Positions 26,525-35,350 of a DNA stretch of 64,000 bases are shown here, in pieces; the stretch's first letter is position 1; every line of letters begins with the position of its first letter. Under the pieces are notes generated by a model. The model was given only the letters and a program-made list of their open reading frames with translations, was not told the DNA's origin and did no database searches. A program made the position numbers and the translations under genes. The stretch comes from Bradyrhizobium sp. AZCC 2176 (GTDB lineage Bacteria > Pseudomonadota > Alphaproteobacteria > Rhizobiales > Xanthobacteraceae), in contig NZ_JAZHRX010000001.1 in assembly GCF_036924645.1 (NCBI RefSeq), positions 310,001-374,000 of the forward strand, in the 5' to 3' direction.

Positions 26525-27919
26525 ATGTCACTGGATACAACTGCAAAGTCGCACGCCCCCGCGCCGATCGACGGCTTGCCCCCGGAACTCCGGCGCTGGG
26601 CGGTCGCGGCGATCTTTACCGCGCTGGCGCTGGCCTCGCTGGATACGGCGATCGCCAACGTGGCCCTGCCCGCCATTGCCGCCGATCTCCATGTCAGCCC
26701 GGCCGATGTGGTCTGGGTGGTCAACATCTATCAGATCGCACTGGTTGCGACGCTGCTGCCGCTCGGCGCGCTCGGTGAAATCGTCGGCCATCAGCGGATC
26801 TATCTCGGCGGCCTGCTGCTGTTCACGCTGGCCTCGCTCGGATGCGCTTTCGCATGGTCGCTGCCCAGCCTGACGGCGGCGCGGGCCCTGCAAGGGTTGG
26901 GCGCCAGCGGCATCATGAGCGTGAATGCGGCACTGGTCCGCTTCGTCTATCCGACCCACATGCTGGGCCGTGGCTTCGGCCACAACGCGCTGGTGGTCGG
27001 AACGGCGTTCACGTTCGGCCCGACGATCGCCTCCGCGATCCTTGCGATCGGAACATGGCCGTGGCTGTTCGCGATCAACATCCCCTTCGGCGTGATCGCC
27101 ATCTGGATCGGCCTGAAGACTTTGCCGAAAACGCCGCGCGCGAAGCACCCGTTCGATTTTGCGAGCGCGGCGCTGACCGCAAGCTGCCTCGGGCTTTTCA
27201 TTGTCGGAATTGGCAGCGCGGCGCATCAGGCGCCTCCGGCCCTGGTCGGACTGGCGCTTGGCGCAGCCTTGCTGCTCGGCTGGATGATGACCCGCAGAGA
27301 TGCGGACCACCCGGCGCCGATGTTGCCGATCGACTTGTTTCGACGGCCGATCTTCGCGCTGTCGGCAGCCACGTCGGTCTGTTCATTTGCGGTACAGGGG
27401 CTGGCCTTCGTCTCGCTGCCCTTTTACTTCGAGGACGTGCTGCACAGGTCTCAGGTGGAAACCGGGTTCTTCATGACGCCCTGGCCGCTGGTGGTGGCGA
27501 TCATGGCGCCGATCGGAGGCCGACTCTCCGATCGCTATCCGGTCGGCATCCTTGGCGGCATCGGGCTGGTGCTGCTCGGCATCGGCATGGTGCTGCTGGC
27601 GACGCTGCCACCAGATCCCGGCATTGCCAACATCGTCTGGCGCACGGTGATCTGCGGGATCGGATTCGGCTTCTTTCAAACGCCCAATTTGCGGGCGCTG
27701 ATGTCAAGCGCGCCGCCGCATCGCAGTGGCAGCGCAAGCGGCATCGTTGCGACCGCACGCCTGACCGGACAAACCCTGGGCGCTGCGCTGGCTGCCCTGT
27801 GTTTTGCCCTTGCCGGCCATGATGGCGCGACGGTGGCGCTGATGCTCGGGGCCGGATTTGCCGCGCTTGGGAGCCTGATGAGTTTCCTGCGACTGGCGGT
27901 GGGCGCAGAACGGACATAA
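26525..27919 (+). CDS. MFS transporter, EmrB/QacA-like (DHA2 type)
   Basis: 464 residues from ATG 26525. Many hydrophobic segments are present, with LASLDTAIANVALPAIAADL in the first helix, which is the DHA2-type motif C-like start (LDxTIVNVALP). The next part WVVNIYQIALVATLLPLGAL and the motif A loop GEIVGHQRIYLGG follow. DHA2 pumps export drugs, dyes or metabolites with proton antiport. No regulator or membrane fusion partner is adjacent, so substrate and control are unknown. The ~250-base region upstream holds no supported gene. Confidence 0.87.
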   Translation: MSLDTTAKSHAPAPIDGLPPELRRWAVAAIFTALALASLDTAIANVALPAIAADLHVSPADVVWVVNIYQIALVATLLPLGALGEIVGHQRIYLGGLLLFTLASLGCAFAWSLPSLTAARALQGLGASGIMSVNAALVRFVYPTHMLGRGFGHNALVVGTAFTFGPTIASAILAIGTWPWLFAINIPFGVIAIWIGLKTLPKTPRAKHPFDFASAALTASCLGLFIVGIGSAAHQAPPALVGLALGAALLLGWMMTRRDADHPAPMLPIDLFRRPIFALSAATSVCSFAVQGLAFVSLPFYFEDVLHRSQVETGFFMTPWPLVVAIMAPIGGRLSDRYPVGILGGIGLVLLGIGMVLLATLPPDPGIANIVWRTVICGIGFGFFQTPNLRALMSSAPPHRSGSASGIVATARLTGQTLGAALAALCFALAGHDGATVALMLGAGFAALGSLMSFLRLAVGAERT

Positions 27920-28073
27920 CTGCTATGCAGGGGGCGCGTGCCCACGCAACACCGGTAGATCGGCTTTCTTCCCTAACGCCACCACGCATTTTCTTGATTT
28001 GAACGATTCCAGGTTGCAGGCCATCTTCCCGCGCGCAGCTCACTCGGTGGATTGAGCGAACAGGGGATACGCG

Positions 28074-28523
28074 ATGGCAAATCTCACAATCAACGGCAAA
28101 TCAATCAACGTGGACGTCGAAGACGACACGCCGCTGCTTTGGGCAATCCGGGAAAACGTTGGGTTGACCGGCACCAAATATGGATGCGGCATCGCACAAT
28201 GCGGCGCCTGCACCGTTCACGTCGATGGGGTCGCAATGCGCTCCTGCGGCATGTCGGTCAGCGAAGCCGCCGGCAAGCAGATCACGACGATCGAGGGGCT
28301 CGCCAGCAACGGCGCCCTGCACAAGGTGCAGCAGGCCTGGGTGGCGAATGACGTGCCGCAATGCGGCTATTGCCAGAGCGGAATGATCATGGCGGTTGCC
28401 GCCCTTCTCAAGGAGAAACCGAAGCCGACCGACGAGGACATCAACGAGGCCATCACCAATATCTGCCGCTGCGGGACCTTCCAGCAGGTCCGCGAGGCGA
28501 TCCACGCCGCCGCGAACGCTTGA
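28074..28523 (+). CDS. molybdenum hydroxylase 2Fe-2S subunit (IorA-like)
   Basis: 149 residues from ATG 28074. The plant-type ferredoxin cluster is at [20 protein letters not shown] followed by SC (about 40-61), and the second, helical cluster has CGYCQSG and CRCGTF (about 100-140). This is the small electron-transfer subunit of isoquinoline 1-oxidoreductase/aldehyde dehydrogenase-type molybdenum hydroxylases. It is followed 10 bases later by its large subunit. No FAD subunit is present, so electrons probably go to a cytochrome, such as the one at 30780. Confidence 0.92.
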   Translation: MANLTINGKSINVDVEDDTPLLWAIRENVGLTGTKYGCGIAQCGACTVHVDGVAMRSCGMSVSEAAGKQITTIEGLASNGALHKVQQAWVANDVPQCGYCQSGMIMAVAALLKEKPKPTDEDINEAITNICRCGTFQQVREAIHAAANA

Positions 28524-28533
28524 GGAGGACGCC

Positions 28534-30720
28534 ATGAACCAACACGTCATGCCCAAACTCAATCGCCGTGCCTTCGTGATCGGCACTGCCGCTGCCGGCG
28601 CCGGCCTGGCAATCGGTCTCGATATTCCGTTCGGTGGACCGACGGTCGTCCGCGCCGCCGACGGCTCACCCGAGGTTAATGTCTGGGTGGTGATCCGCCC
28701 CGACGACACGACCGTGATTCGCATTGCCCGGTCGGAGATGGGCCAAGGCACCCTCACCGGCCTCGCCCAACTCGTCGCCGAAGAACTCGAATGCGACTGG
28801 TCCAAGGTCATCACTGAATATCCGACGCCGGGTCAAAGTGTCGCACGCAAGCGCGCCTGGGGCGATTTCTCCACCGGCGGCAGCCGCGGCATCCGCTCCA
28901 GCCAGGACTACGTCCGCAAGGGCGGCGCCACCGCGCGCGTAATGCTGGTGCAGGCCGCCGCTAATGAATGGAAGGTACCGGCCTCGGAATGCACCGCTTC
29001 CAACAGCGTCATCACGCATACGCCGTCGGGCAGGACCACGACCTACGGCAAGGTCGTCGAAGCCGCCGCGAAGCTTGAACCGCCGGCGGACGTCAAGCTG
29101 AAGGATCCCAAGGACTGGAAGATCGCCGGCAAGGGCGTGAAGCGGCTCGATACGGTGGACAAGACCACCGGCGCGATGATCTACGGCTCCGACGTCAAGC
29201 TGCCCGGCATGCTCAACGCCGCGATCAAGGATTGCCCCGTCTTCGGCGGCAAGCTGAAGAGTTTTGACGAAGCCAAGATCACGGGCATGAAGGGCGTGAA
29301 GAAGGTGGTCCGTGTCGGTGACAGCGCGGTCGCCGTCATCGCCGATACCTGGTGGCACGCCAAGACCGCGCTAGATGCGCTGCCGATCGTCTGGGACGAA
29401 GGCGAGAATGCCAAAGTCTCCAGCGAGTCGATCGCCAAATGGCTGGCTGAAGGCCTCGACAATGCCCAGCCGGCGTACGTCGGCAACCAGAACGGCGACG
29501 CCAAGGCCGCAATTGCAAGCGCCGCCAAGAAGGTCGAGGCGGTCTACAACTATCCCTACCAGAACCACGCCACCATGGAGCCGCTGAATGCCACCGCGCT
29601 CTATACGCCGGACAAATGCGAGGTCTGGTGCGGCACGCAGAACGGCGAAGCGGCATTTGCCGCCACGCTCGAAGCTTCGGGATTGCCGGCCGAAAAATGC
29701 GAGGTACACAAGCTCATCCTCGGCGGCGGCTTCGGCCGGCGCGGCATGACGGACTATGTCCGGCAGGCGGTTCTGATCGCCAAGCAGATGCCGGGCACGC
29801 CGGTCAAGCTGTTGTGGTCGCGCGAAGAGGACATGGCGCAAGGCAAGTTTCATCCGGTCACGCAATGTAAGCTCACCGGGGCCTTCGATGCCGACAACAA
29901 TCTTACAGCGCTGCACGTCAGATTGTCCGGCCAATCGATCCTGTTCTCGGTGCGCCCGGCGGCGTTGGTGAACGGCATGGATACGGCTGCGTTCCAGGGC
30001 CTCAGTCCTTCCGGCGATGCAGCGATCGGCTACTCGGTGCCGAATCTGCTGGTCGAGCATTCCATGCGCAACCCGCACGTTCCGCCCGGCTTCTGGCGCG
30101 GCGTGAACGTGAACCAGAACGCGATCTACATGGAATGCTTCATGGATGAACTGGCGCAGTCGGTGGGCCAGGATCCGGTTGAATTCCGCCGCAAGCTGAT
30201 GAGCAAGCATCCGAAGCATCTCGCCGTGCTCAACGCCGTGGCGGAGAAAATCGGCTGGGGCAAGCCCGCGCCGCAAGGCGTCTATCGCGGGATTGCGCAG
30301 GTGATGGGCTATGGCAGCTATGTCGCGGGTGCCGCCGAAATCTCCGTCACCGAGGGCAGCAAGATCAAGGTGCATCGCATCGTCGCCTCGACCGATCCGG
30401 GCTATGTCGTCAACCCAGCGCAGGTCGAGCGGCAGATCGCAGGCTCTTTCGTCTATGGCCTGTCCGCCCTGTTCTATGGCGGCTGCACGGTGAAGGATGG
30501 CAAGATCGAGCAGACCAACTTCGACACCTACAACTCGATGCGCATCAACGAGATGCCGAAGGTGGAATGCGTCATGGTGCCGAGCGGCGGTTTCTGGGGC
30601 GGCGTCGGCGAGCCGACGATCGGTGTCGCGGCGCCCGCAGTGCTCAACGCCTACTTCGCGGCGACCGGCAAACGCATTCGCTCGGTGCCGCTGAGGGACC
30701 AGAACATCACGTTCGCCTGA
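28534..30720 (+). CDS. molybdenum hydroxylase large subunit (IorB-like), Tat-exported
   Basis: 728 residues from ATG 28534 with GAGGAGG upstream. The N-terminus KLNRRAFVIGTAAAGAGLAI is a twin-arginine signal, so the enzyme acts in the periplasm. Two cofactor motifs are clear: LILGGGFGRRGMTDYVRQ (about 393-410) and GVGEPTIGVAAPAV (about 690), whose Glu is the catalytic base. The duplicated a/b hammerhead and two large domains fit IorB of isoquinoline oxidoreductase and the membrane-associated aldehyde dehydrogenases. It hydroxylates a heteroaromatic or oxidises an aldehyde with water as oxygen source; the substrate is not evident. The fccA-like cytochrome gene begins 59 bases later. Confidence 0.9.
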   Translation: MNQHVMPKLNRRAFVIGTAAAGAGLAIGLDIPFGGPTVVRAADGSPEVNVWVVIRPDDTTVIRIARSEMGQGTLTGLAQLVAEELECDWSKVITEYPTPGQSVARKRAWGDFSTGGSRGIRSSQDYVRKGGATARVMLVQAAANEWKVPASECTASNSVITHTPSGRTTTYGKVVEAAAKLEPPADVKLKDPKDWKIAGKGVKRLDTVDKTTGAMIYGSDVKLPGMLNAAIKDCPVFGGKLKSFDEAKITGMKGVKKVVRVGDSAVAVIADTWWHAKTALDALPIVWDEGENAKVSSESIAKWLAEGLDNAQPAYVGNQNGDAKAAIASAAKKVEAVYNYPYQNHATMEPLNATALYTPDKCEVWCGTQNGEAAFAATLEASGLPAEKCEVHKLILGGGFGRRGMTDYVRQAVLIAKQMPGTPVKLLWSREEDMAQGKFHPVTQCKLTGAFDADNNLTALHVRLSGQSILFSVRPAALVNGMDTAAFQGLSPSGDAAIGYSVPNLLVEHSMRNPHVPPGFWRGVNVNQNAIYMECFMDELAQSVGQDPVEFRRKLMSKHPKHLAVLNAVAEKIGWGKPAPQGVYRGIAQVMGYGSYVAGAAEISVTEGSKIKVHRIVASTDPGYVVNPAQVERQIAGSFVYGLSALFYGGCTVKDGKIEQTNFDTYNSMRINEMPKVECVMVPSGGFWGGVGEPTIGVAAPAVLNAYFAATGKRIRSVPLRDQNITFA

Positions 30721-30779
30721 CGACAGCGGGCGGCGGCCTCAACGCGAGTGCCGCCGCTCTCCATCGGGAGATCAGCTAG

Positions 30780-31076
30780 ATGAAAGCGCTGCGTGTCGCC
30801 GTCGCGATTGCGATGGTCATGGCGTCGGGCCTGCCGGTGCTTGCGGCTTCCGAGCCCCCGCCCGGCGCGGCATCCTGCTCCGGTTGCCACACCTCCGGAG
30901 CGGCGACAGCCTCCCCTGTGTCGCGGCTGTACAGCCGCGACGCCGGCGAGATCATGACTGCGATGACTGGATTTCGCGACGGCTCGCTTCCCGCCACCGT
31001 CATGAACCGCATCGCCAAGGGCTTCTCCGATGACGAACTGCGCGCGATTGCGACGTGGCTCGCGGCACAGAAGTAA
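30780..31076 (+). CDS. fccA: small c-type cytochrome, FccA/SoxE-like
   Basis: 98 residues with a signal peptide ending about residue 22 (LAASEPP). One haem site CSGCH at residues 33-37, and Met in VMNRIAKGFSDDELRAIA as the likely sixth ligand. The length and sequence match the cytochrome subunit of flavocytochrome c sulfide dehydrogenase. It lies 12 bases ahead of the flavin subunit gene, which supports that assignment, but it could equally take electrons from the molybdenum hydroxylase immediately upstream. The symbol is given from context and is tentative. Confidence 0.75.
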   Translation: MKALRVAVAIAMVMASGLPVLAASEPPPGAASCSGCHTSGAATASPVSRLYSRDAGEIMTAMTGFRDGSLPATVMNRIAKGFSDDELRAIATWLAAQK

Positions 31077-31088
31077 AGGGGCGCCGGC

Positions 31089-32381
31089 ATGAGTACCAGC
31101 CTTCGCATGACCCGCCGGGAATTCGTGGGCGCAAGCGCGGTCACCGTCACGGCCCTGACGTTTCCCTCGGCGTTTCCGCTGCCCGCGTTCGCGCAATCCG
31201 CGCCACGCGTGGTCGTGATCGGCGGCGGATTCGGCGGCGCGAGTTGCGCACGCGCGCTGAAAGCGATCGATCCGAAACTGCAGATCACGCTGGTCGAGCC
31301 GAACAAGACCTTCGTCGCCTGCCCGTTCAGCAACAATGTCATTGCCGGACTACGTTCGATCGAGGCGCAACAGTTCGGCTATGACAAGATCGCCGCCGGC
31401 GGGGTGACCGTGGCGGCGCAGGCGGCAACGGCGGTCAATGCAGCGGCGCGGACCGTCGGCCTCGCCGACGGCACGACGCTTTCCTACGACCGGCTGGTAC
31501 TGTCTCCCGGCGTCGACCTGCGTTTCGACGCGTTGCAGGGCTACGACGAGGCCGCCGCGGCGAAGATGCCGCATGCCTGGAAAGCCGGTGACCAAACGCT
31601 GTTGCTGCGCAGGCAACTCGACGCCATGGACGATGGCGGCCTGGTGGTGATCGCAGCGCCCGCCAATCCCTTCCGCTGCCCGCCGGGACCTTACGAACGC
31701 GCCTGCCTGATTGCGCATTATTTGAAGACCAAAAAGCCACGCTCGAAGCTGCTCATCCTCGACGCCAAGGACACCTTTTCCAAGCAGCGTCTGTTTCAGA
31801 ATGCCTGGAAGGAGCTCTATCCGGGGATGATAGAATGGGTATCGCTGTCACAGGGCGGCAAGGTGAACGCCGTCGACCCCGCGACCAACACGCTGATCAC
31901 CGATTTCGGCAACCACACCGCCCAGGTGGCCAACGTCATTCCGCCGCAGCGGGCCGGCCGCATCGCCACCATTGCCGGCGCGACTGATAACACCGGCTGG
32001 TGCGCGATCGATCCGGTTACCTTCGAGTCCAAATCGGCGCCGAACATCCATGTCATCGGCGACGCCTGTCTCGCCGGCGGCATGCCAAAATCCGCATTCT
32101 CGGCTAATGCGCAGGCCAAGGTTTGCGCGGCCGCCATTGCCACACTGCTGTCAGGCGGATCGCCGGCCACGCCAAAACTGATCAATACCTGCTACAGTCT
32201 GGCGGCCCCGGACTACGGCATCTCAATCGCCGGCGTCTACCAGCCGAAGAACGGAGTGTTGGCCGACGTCGAAGGCGCCGGCGGCGTCAGTCCGGCGGAT
32301 GCGCCACGCGAGTTCCGCGCGCGCGAGGCCGACTATGCGCAATCCTGGTTTTCGACCGTAACGGCGGAAGTCTTTGGCTAA
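31089..32381 (+). CDS. fccB: flavocytochrome c sulfide dehydrogenase flavin subunit (FccB/SoxF)
   Basis: 430 residues. A Tat signal MTRREFVGASAVTVTALTF starts the protein. The FAD-binding motif VVVIGGGFGGASCARAL is at about 39-55, and FVACPFSNNVIAGL gives the conserved Cys and Pro of the SQR/FCSD family. The C-terminal FCSD domain (about 355-425) contains NTCYSLAAPDYGISIAGVY. It oxidises sulfide to sulfur or polysulfide in the periplasm and passes electrons to the haem subunit encoded just upstream. It is part of the sox gene run to 34411, overlapping soxX at the TTG start. Confidence 0.88.
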   Translation: MSTSLRMTRREFVGASAVTVTALTFPSAFPLPAFAQSAPRVVVIGGGFGGASCARALKAIDPKLQITLVEPNKTFVACPFSNNVIAGLRSIEAQQFGYDKIAAGGVTVAAQAATAVNAAARTVGLADGTTLSYDRLVLSPGVDLRFDALQGYDEAAAAKMPHAWKAGDQTLLLRRQLDAMDDGGLVVIAAPANPFRCPPGPYERACLIAHYLKTKKPRSKLLILDAKDTFSKQRLFQNAWKELYPGMIEWVSLSQGGKVNAVDPATNTLITDFGNHTAQVANVIPPQRAGRIATIAGATDNTGWCAIDPVTFESKSAPNIHVIGDACLAGGMPKSAFSANAQAKVCAAAIATLLSGGSPATPKLINTCYSLAAPDYGISIAGVYQPKNGVLADVEGAGGVSPADAPREFRAREADYAQSWFSTVTAEVFG

Positions 32382-32832
32382 GCACACCCATCGCATCTCG
32401 GGTCCGATCCTTGCCGGCGCCCTCTTGGCGCTGCCCGGTTTGACAGCCGCGGAAGACCTCCGCAGCCATGCTGTCATCGGCGATGCCATTCCGCAGTCGC
32501 TGACGGGCGCGGCCGGCGATGCGACGCGCGGGCGCGCGCTCGTCGTCGAACGTTCCAGCACTTGCATCCTCTGCCACAGCGGCCCATTTCCCGAGCAGAA
32601 GTTTCAGGGCGACCTGGCGCCCGATCTTTCCGGTTCCGGCAGCCGCGCGTCCGAGGGTCAGCTTCGGCTCCGGCTGGTGGATGCGTCTCGCCTCAATGGT
32701 GCGACCATCATGCCGTCTTATTACCGCGTGGACGGCCTCAACCGCGTCGGGACGCCATGGCGCGGCAAGCCGATCCTGTCGGCCGAACAGATCGAGGATA
32801 TCGTGGCGTATCTCGGAAGCTTGCGCGAATAG
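32374..32832 (+). CDS. soxX: SoxX cytochrome c
   Basis: 152 residues from TTG 32374, which overlaps the fccB stop by 8 bases. A signal peptide ends near residue 26 (PGLTAAEDLR). The single haem motif CILCH is at residues 64-68. The C-terminal text MPSYYRVDGLNRVGTPWRGK provides the Met ligand of the SoxX group, and ILSAEQIEDIVAYLGSL ends the cytochrome fold. SoxX pairs with SoxA (33638) to attach thiosulfate to the SoxY cysteine in the periplasm. The TTG start is the only one that fits the signal peptide length. Confidence 0.88.
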   Translation: MAKHTHRISGPILAGALLALPGLTAAEDLRSHAVIGDAIPQSLTGAAGDATRGRALVVERSSTCILCHSGPFPEQKFQGDLAPDLSGSGSRASEGQLRLRLVDASRLNGATIMPSYYRVDGLNRVGTPWRGKPILSAEQIEDIVAYLGSLRE

Positions 32833-32838
32833 GAAGCA

Positions 32839-33321
32839 ATGATGCAGCAACCACCAAATTCATCACGCCGCCAGTTCCTCGGCCTCGCCGGCGGCGCGGC
32901 CGTGCTCGGCGCACTCCCGATCGTGATTGTTCGCCCCGCGGAAGCGACGCCCGCGATGCTGGCGTCAGCGATCCAGAACGTCACCGGCGGCGCGGCGGTG
33001 CGGACCGGCAAGGTCAAGCTCGACATCCCGCCGCTGGTCGAGAACGGCAACACGGTACCGATGACGGTGAGCGTCGACAACCCGATGGCCCCGGAGGATC
33101 ATGTCCGGAGCATCCACGTCTTCAACGAAAAGAATCCGCAGCCGAACTTCGCCAATTTCCATCTCGGTCCGCATAACGGCCGCGCGCAGGTTTCGACCCG
33201 CGTCCGTCTCGCCGACAGCCAGAAGATCGTCGCGATCGCAAAGCTCTCGGACGGGTCGTTCTGGTCGACCAGCGTTGACGTCGTGGTGACGCTGGCGGCC
33301 TGCACCGAGGAGGTGATCTGA
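32839..33321 (+). CDS. soxY: SoxY-type sulfur carrier with an atypical C-terminus
   Basis: 160 residues from ATG 32839. The Tat signal is SSRRQFLGLAGGAAVLGALP. The body is an immunoglobulin-like SoxY fold (LDIPPLVENGNTVPMTVSVD). In canonical SoxY the last residues are GGCGG, with the Cys carrying the sulfur substrate on a flexible arm. Here the only Cys is C155 in LAACTEEVI, so a Cys is kept near the end but the glycine-rich arm is gone and five residues follow it. The protein may be a variant carrier or a SoxY-related protein with another role. SoxZ overlaps by one base. Confidence 0.82.
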   Translation: MMQQPPNSSRRQFLGLAGGAAVLGALPIVIVRPAEATPAMLASAIQNVTGGAAVRTGKVKLDIPPLVENGNTVPMTVSVDNPMAPEDHVRSIHVFNEKNPQPNFANFHLGPHNGRAQVSTRVRLADSQKIVAIAKLSDGSFWSTSVDVVVTLAACTEEVI

Positions 33322-33641
33322 TGGCTACAGCCCTGATCAACGTTCCAGCGAAAGCCAAACGCGGCGACATTATCGAGATCAAGACGCTGATGTCGCACAT
33401 TATGGAAACCGGCTATCGCCATAAAGCGTCAGGTGAAGTCGTGCCGCGCAACATCATCACGAGCTTTACGTGCCGCTTCAACGGCGGCGAGATTTTCCGC
33501 GCCGACCTGTTTCCGGCGATCGCCGCCAACCCGTTCATTACCTTCTTCACCACCGCGACCGAAAGCGGCAAGTTCGAGTTCGAATGGATCGGCGACCAGG
33601 GGTTTTCAGAAACCGCTTCCGCCTCGATCATGGTCGAATGA
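33321..33641 (+). CDS. soxZ: SoxZ sulfur-carrier partner
   Basis: 106 residues from ATG 33321, sharing one base with the soxY stop (TGATG). The fibronectin-like fold runs through the entire chain, with IIEIKTLMSHIMETGYRHKA and NIITSFTCRFNGGEIF, both typical of SoxZ, and F-x-W-GDQG near the end (FEFEWIGDQGFSETAS). SoxZ forms a heterodimer with SoxY and has no cofactor of its own. It overlaps soxA by the ATGA arrangement at 33638. Confidence 0.9.
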   Translation: MATALINVPAKAKRGDIIEIKTLMSHIMETGYRHKASGEVVPRNIITSFTCRFNGGEIFRADLFPAIAANPFITFFTTATESGKFEFEWIGDQGFSETASASIMVE

Positions 33642-34411
33642 GACTTTTCGGCGCCATAGCTGTTGCGCTGCTGATCGCGGGCTCTGCTTTCGCCGCTGAA
33701 ATCCCGCAAGCCGAACGTCGCTCCGGCTACGACTTCATGAAGCCGGACACCAAGGCGATGCAGGACGAGGATACCGCCAATCCCGGCATGCTCTGGGTGC
33801 TCGACGGCGAAGGGTTGTGGAAGCGCAAGCTAGGCGCCGCCAACAAGGCCTGCGCCGATTGTCACGACGATGCGCGTACCAGCATGAAGGGCGTGGCCGC
33901 CCGCTACCCCGCCTTCGACAAGGCAACCGGCCGTCCCGTCGATCTGGAGCAGCGCATCAATTCGTGCCGCAGCAGCCATCAGCAGGCGACGCCGCTGCCC
34001 TTCGAGAGCCGCGAGTTGCTGGCGCTCACGGCCTTCATCGCGCGGCAGTCGCAAGGCATACGAATCGAAACCGGCGCCGACCCGCAGCTCGCGCCGTTCA
34101 TCGCCAAAGGGCGCGAATTCTACATGCAGCGGCAGGGCCAGCTCAATCTCGGCTGCGCCAATTGCCATGATGATAACTGGGACAAGCGGCTCGCCGGCTC
34201 CCCGATCACACAAGGGCACCCGACCGGCTACCCGCTCTACCGGCTGGAATGGCAGTCCCTGGGATCACTGCAGCGGCGCCTGCGCGCCTGCATCACCGGG
34301 ATCAGGGCGCAGGCCTATGATTATGGCGCACCGGAACTGGTGGAACTCGAGCTGTATCTGATGTCGCGGGCGCGTGGGATGCCGATCGAGGCGCCGGGGG
34401 TCAGGCCTTAG
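33638..34411 (+). CDS. soxA: SoxA dihaem cytochrome c
   Basis: 257 residues from ATG 33638, overlapping soxZ by 4 bases. A signal peptide ends near residue 19 (GSAFAAEIP). Two haem sites are CADCH (72-76) and CANCH (173-177); SoxA proteins with both haems are the dihaem type. The active-site Cys, which ligates haem 2 and forms the persulfide, is probably C218 in RRLRACITG, near the end as in known SoxA. C110 in INSCRSSHQQA is also conserved. With SoxX it couples thiosulfate to SoxY. soxB and soxCD do not follow, as the next gene is convergent. Confidence 0.88.
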   Translation: MRLFGAIAVALLIAGSAFAAEIPQAERRSGYDFMKPDTKAMQDEDTANPGMLWVLDGEGLWKRKLGAANKACADCHDDARTSMKGVAARYPAFDKATGRPVDLEQRINSCRSSHQQATPLPFESRELLALTAFIARQSQGIRIETGADPQLAPFIAKGREFYMQRQGQLNLGCANCHDDNWDKRLAGSPITQGHPTGYPLYRLEWQSLGSLQRRLRACITGIRAQAYDYGAPELVELELYLMSRARGMPIEAPGVRP

Positions 34412-34421
34412 CTGTCGGCGT

Positions 34422-35195
34422 TCAGCGCTCCGCGAACGCTTTCTCGACCACGAACTGCGCCGGCTCGCCGTGATTGCCTTCGACGAAACCCTTGCCGTTG
34501 AGCAGCGCGCGCGTATCGGCCACCAGCGCCGGGCTGCCGCAGATCATGACGCGGTCATGCGCGGCGTCGAGCGAGGCCAGCCCGATATCAGCGAACAGCT
34601 TGCCGGAGTTGATCAGGTCGGTGATCCGGCCGCGATTGCGGAAGGGATCGCGCGTTACGGTCGGGTAATAGACCAACTGGTTACGGACATATTCGCCGAT
34701 CAGTTCGTCGTTCGGCAGCTTTTCGGTGATCATCTCGCCATAGGCGAGTTCTTTCACGCGGCGGCAGCCGTGCAGCAACACCACCTTCTCGAACCGCTCG
34801 TAAGTCTCGGGATCCTTGATCACGCTGAGGAACGGGGCCAAGCCCGTGCCGGTCCCGATCAGATAGAGGTTGCGGCCGTCTTCGAGGTTGTCGATGACCA
34901 ACGTGCCGGTGGCCTTGCGGCTGACGATGATCTCGTCGCCCTGCTTCAGGTGCTGGAGGCGTGAGGTCAGCGGGCCGTCCGGCACCTTGATCGAGAAGAA
35001 TTCGAGCCGGTCCTCGTAGTTGGCGCTGGCGACTGAGTAGGCGCGGAGCAGCGGCTTCTCGCCGATCTTCAGCCCGATCATGGTGAATTCGCCGTTGCGG
35101 AAACGGAACGAGGGATCGCGGGTGGTAGTGAAGCTGAACAGCGTATCGGTCCAGTGATGGACGCTCAGCACGCTTTCCTGGTTGAAATTGCTCAT
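34422..35195 (-). CDS. fpr: ferredoxin-NADP reductase
   Basis: 257 residues from ATG 35195. FAD is bound by RAYSVASANYEDRLEFFSIK (about 52-71) and NADP by GTGTGLAPFLSVI (about 113-125); the C-terminal VEKAFAER is typical of bacterial Fpr. It exchanges electrons between NADPH and ferredoxin or flavodoxin in the cytoplasm. It is divergent from the enamidase gene, and the control region between them carries the same operator motif as the 6-hydroxynicotinate reductase promoter. That reductase uses reduced ferredoxin in Eubacterium barkeri, so this protein may supply it. Alternatively it is the housekeeping Fpr, placed here by chance. Confidence 0.9.
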   Translation of the reverse strand: MSNFNQESVLSVHHWTDTLFSFTTTRDPSFRFRNGEFTMIGLKIGEKPLLRAYSVASANYEDRLEFFSIKVPDGPLTSRLQHLKQGDEIIVSRKATGTLVIDNLEDGRNLYLIGTGTGLAPFLSVIKDPETYERFEKVVLLHGCRRVKELAYGEMITEKLPNDELIGEYVRNQLVYYPTVTRDPFRNRGRITDLINSGKLFADIGLASLDAAHDRVMICGSPALVADTRALLNGKGFVEGNHGEPAQFVVEKAFAER

Positions 35196-35236
35196 CTTGC
35201 CGATCCCGTCGCTGGAGGCCGATTGCGATGCTCAAA

Positions 35237-35268
35237 TCATTTGTATACGATCATTCGTATACAAATGA
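35237..35268. promoter_or_regulatory. operator palindrome, double GTATAC site (nic regulon motif)
   Basis: Perfect 14-bp inverted repeat TCATTTGTATACGA (35237-35250)/TCGTATACAAATGA (35255-35268) with spacer TCAT. Each arm contains a GTATAC core (35243-35248 and 35257-35262, 14 bases apart), so it reads as two sites, TTTGTATACGAT and TTCGTATACAAA. They match the sites at 52197 and 52350. It lies 42 bases from the Fpr start and 83 bases from the enamidase start, so it can control both. Confidence 0.7.
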
Positions 35269-35350
35269 ATAATCCTTCTTGATCCGGGCGTCAAGCCACG
35301 GGCAAGATGGTGTTCCGCGTTCCGAAGGCATTGAACCAAAAGGAAAAACC

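Noticed and set aside
28074..30720. Calling the IorA/IorB-like pair a second nicotinate dehydrogenase
   Set aside because: Its large subunit lacks the haem domains, has a Tat signal and IorB-type motifs, and no nic operator precedes it.
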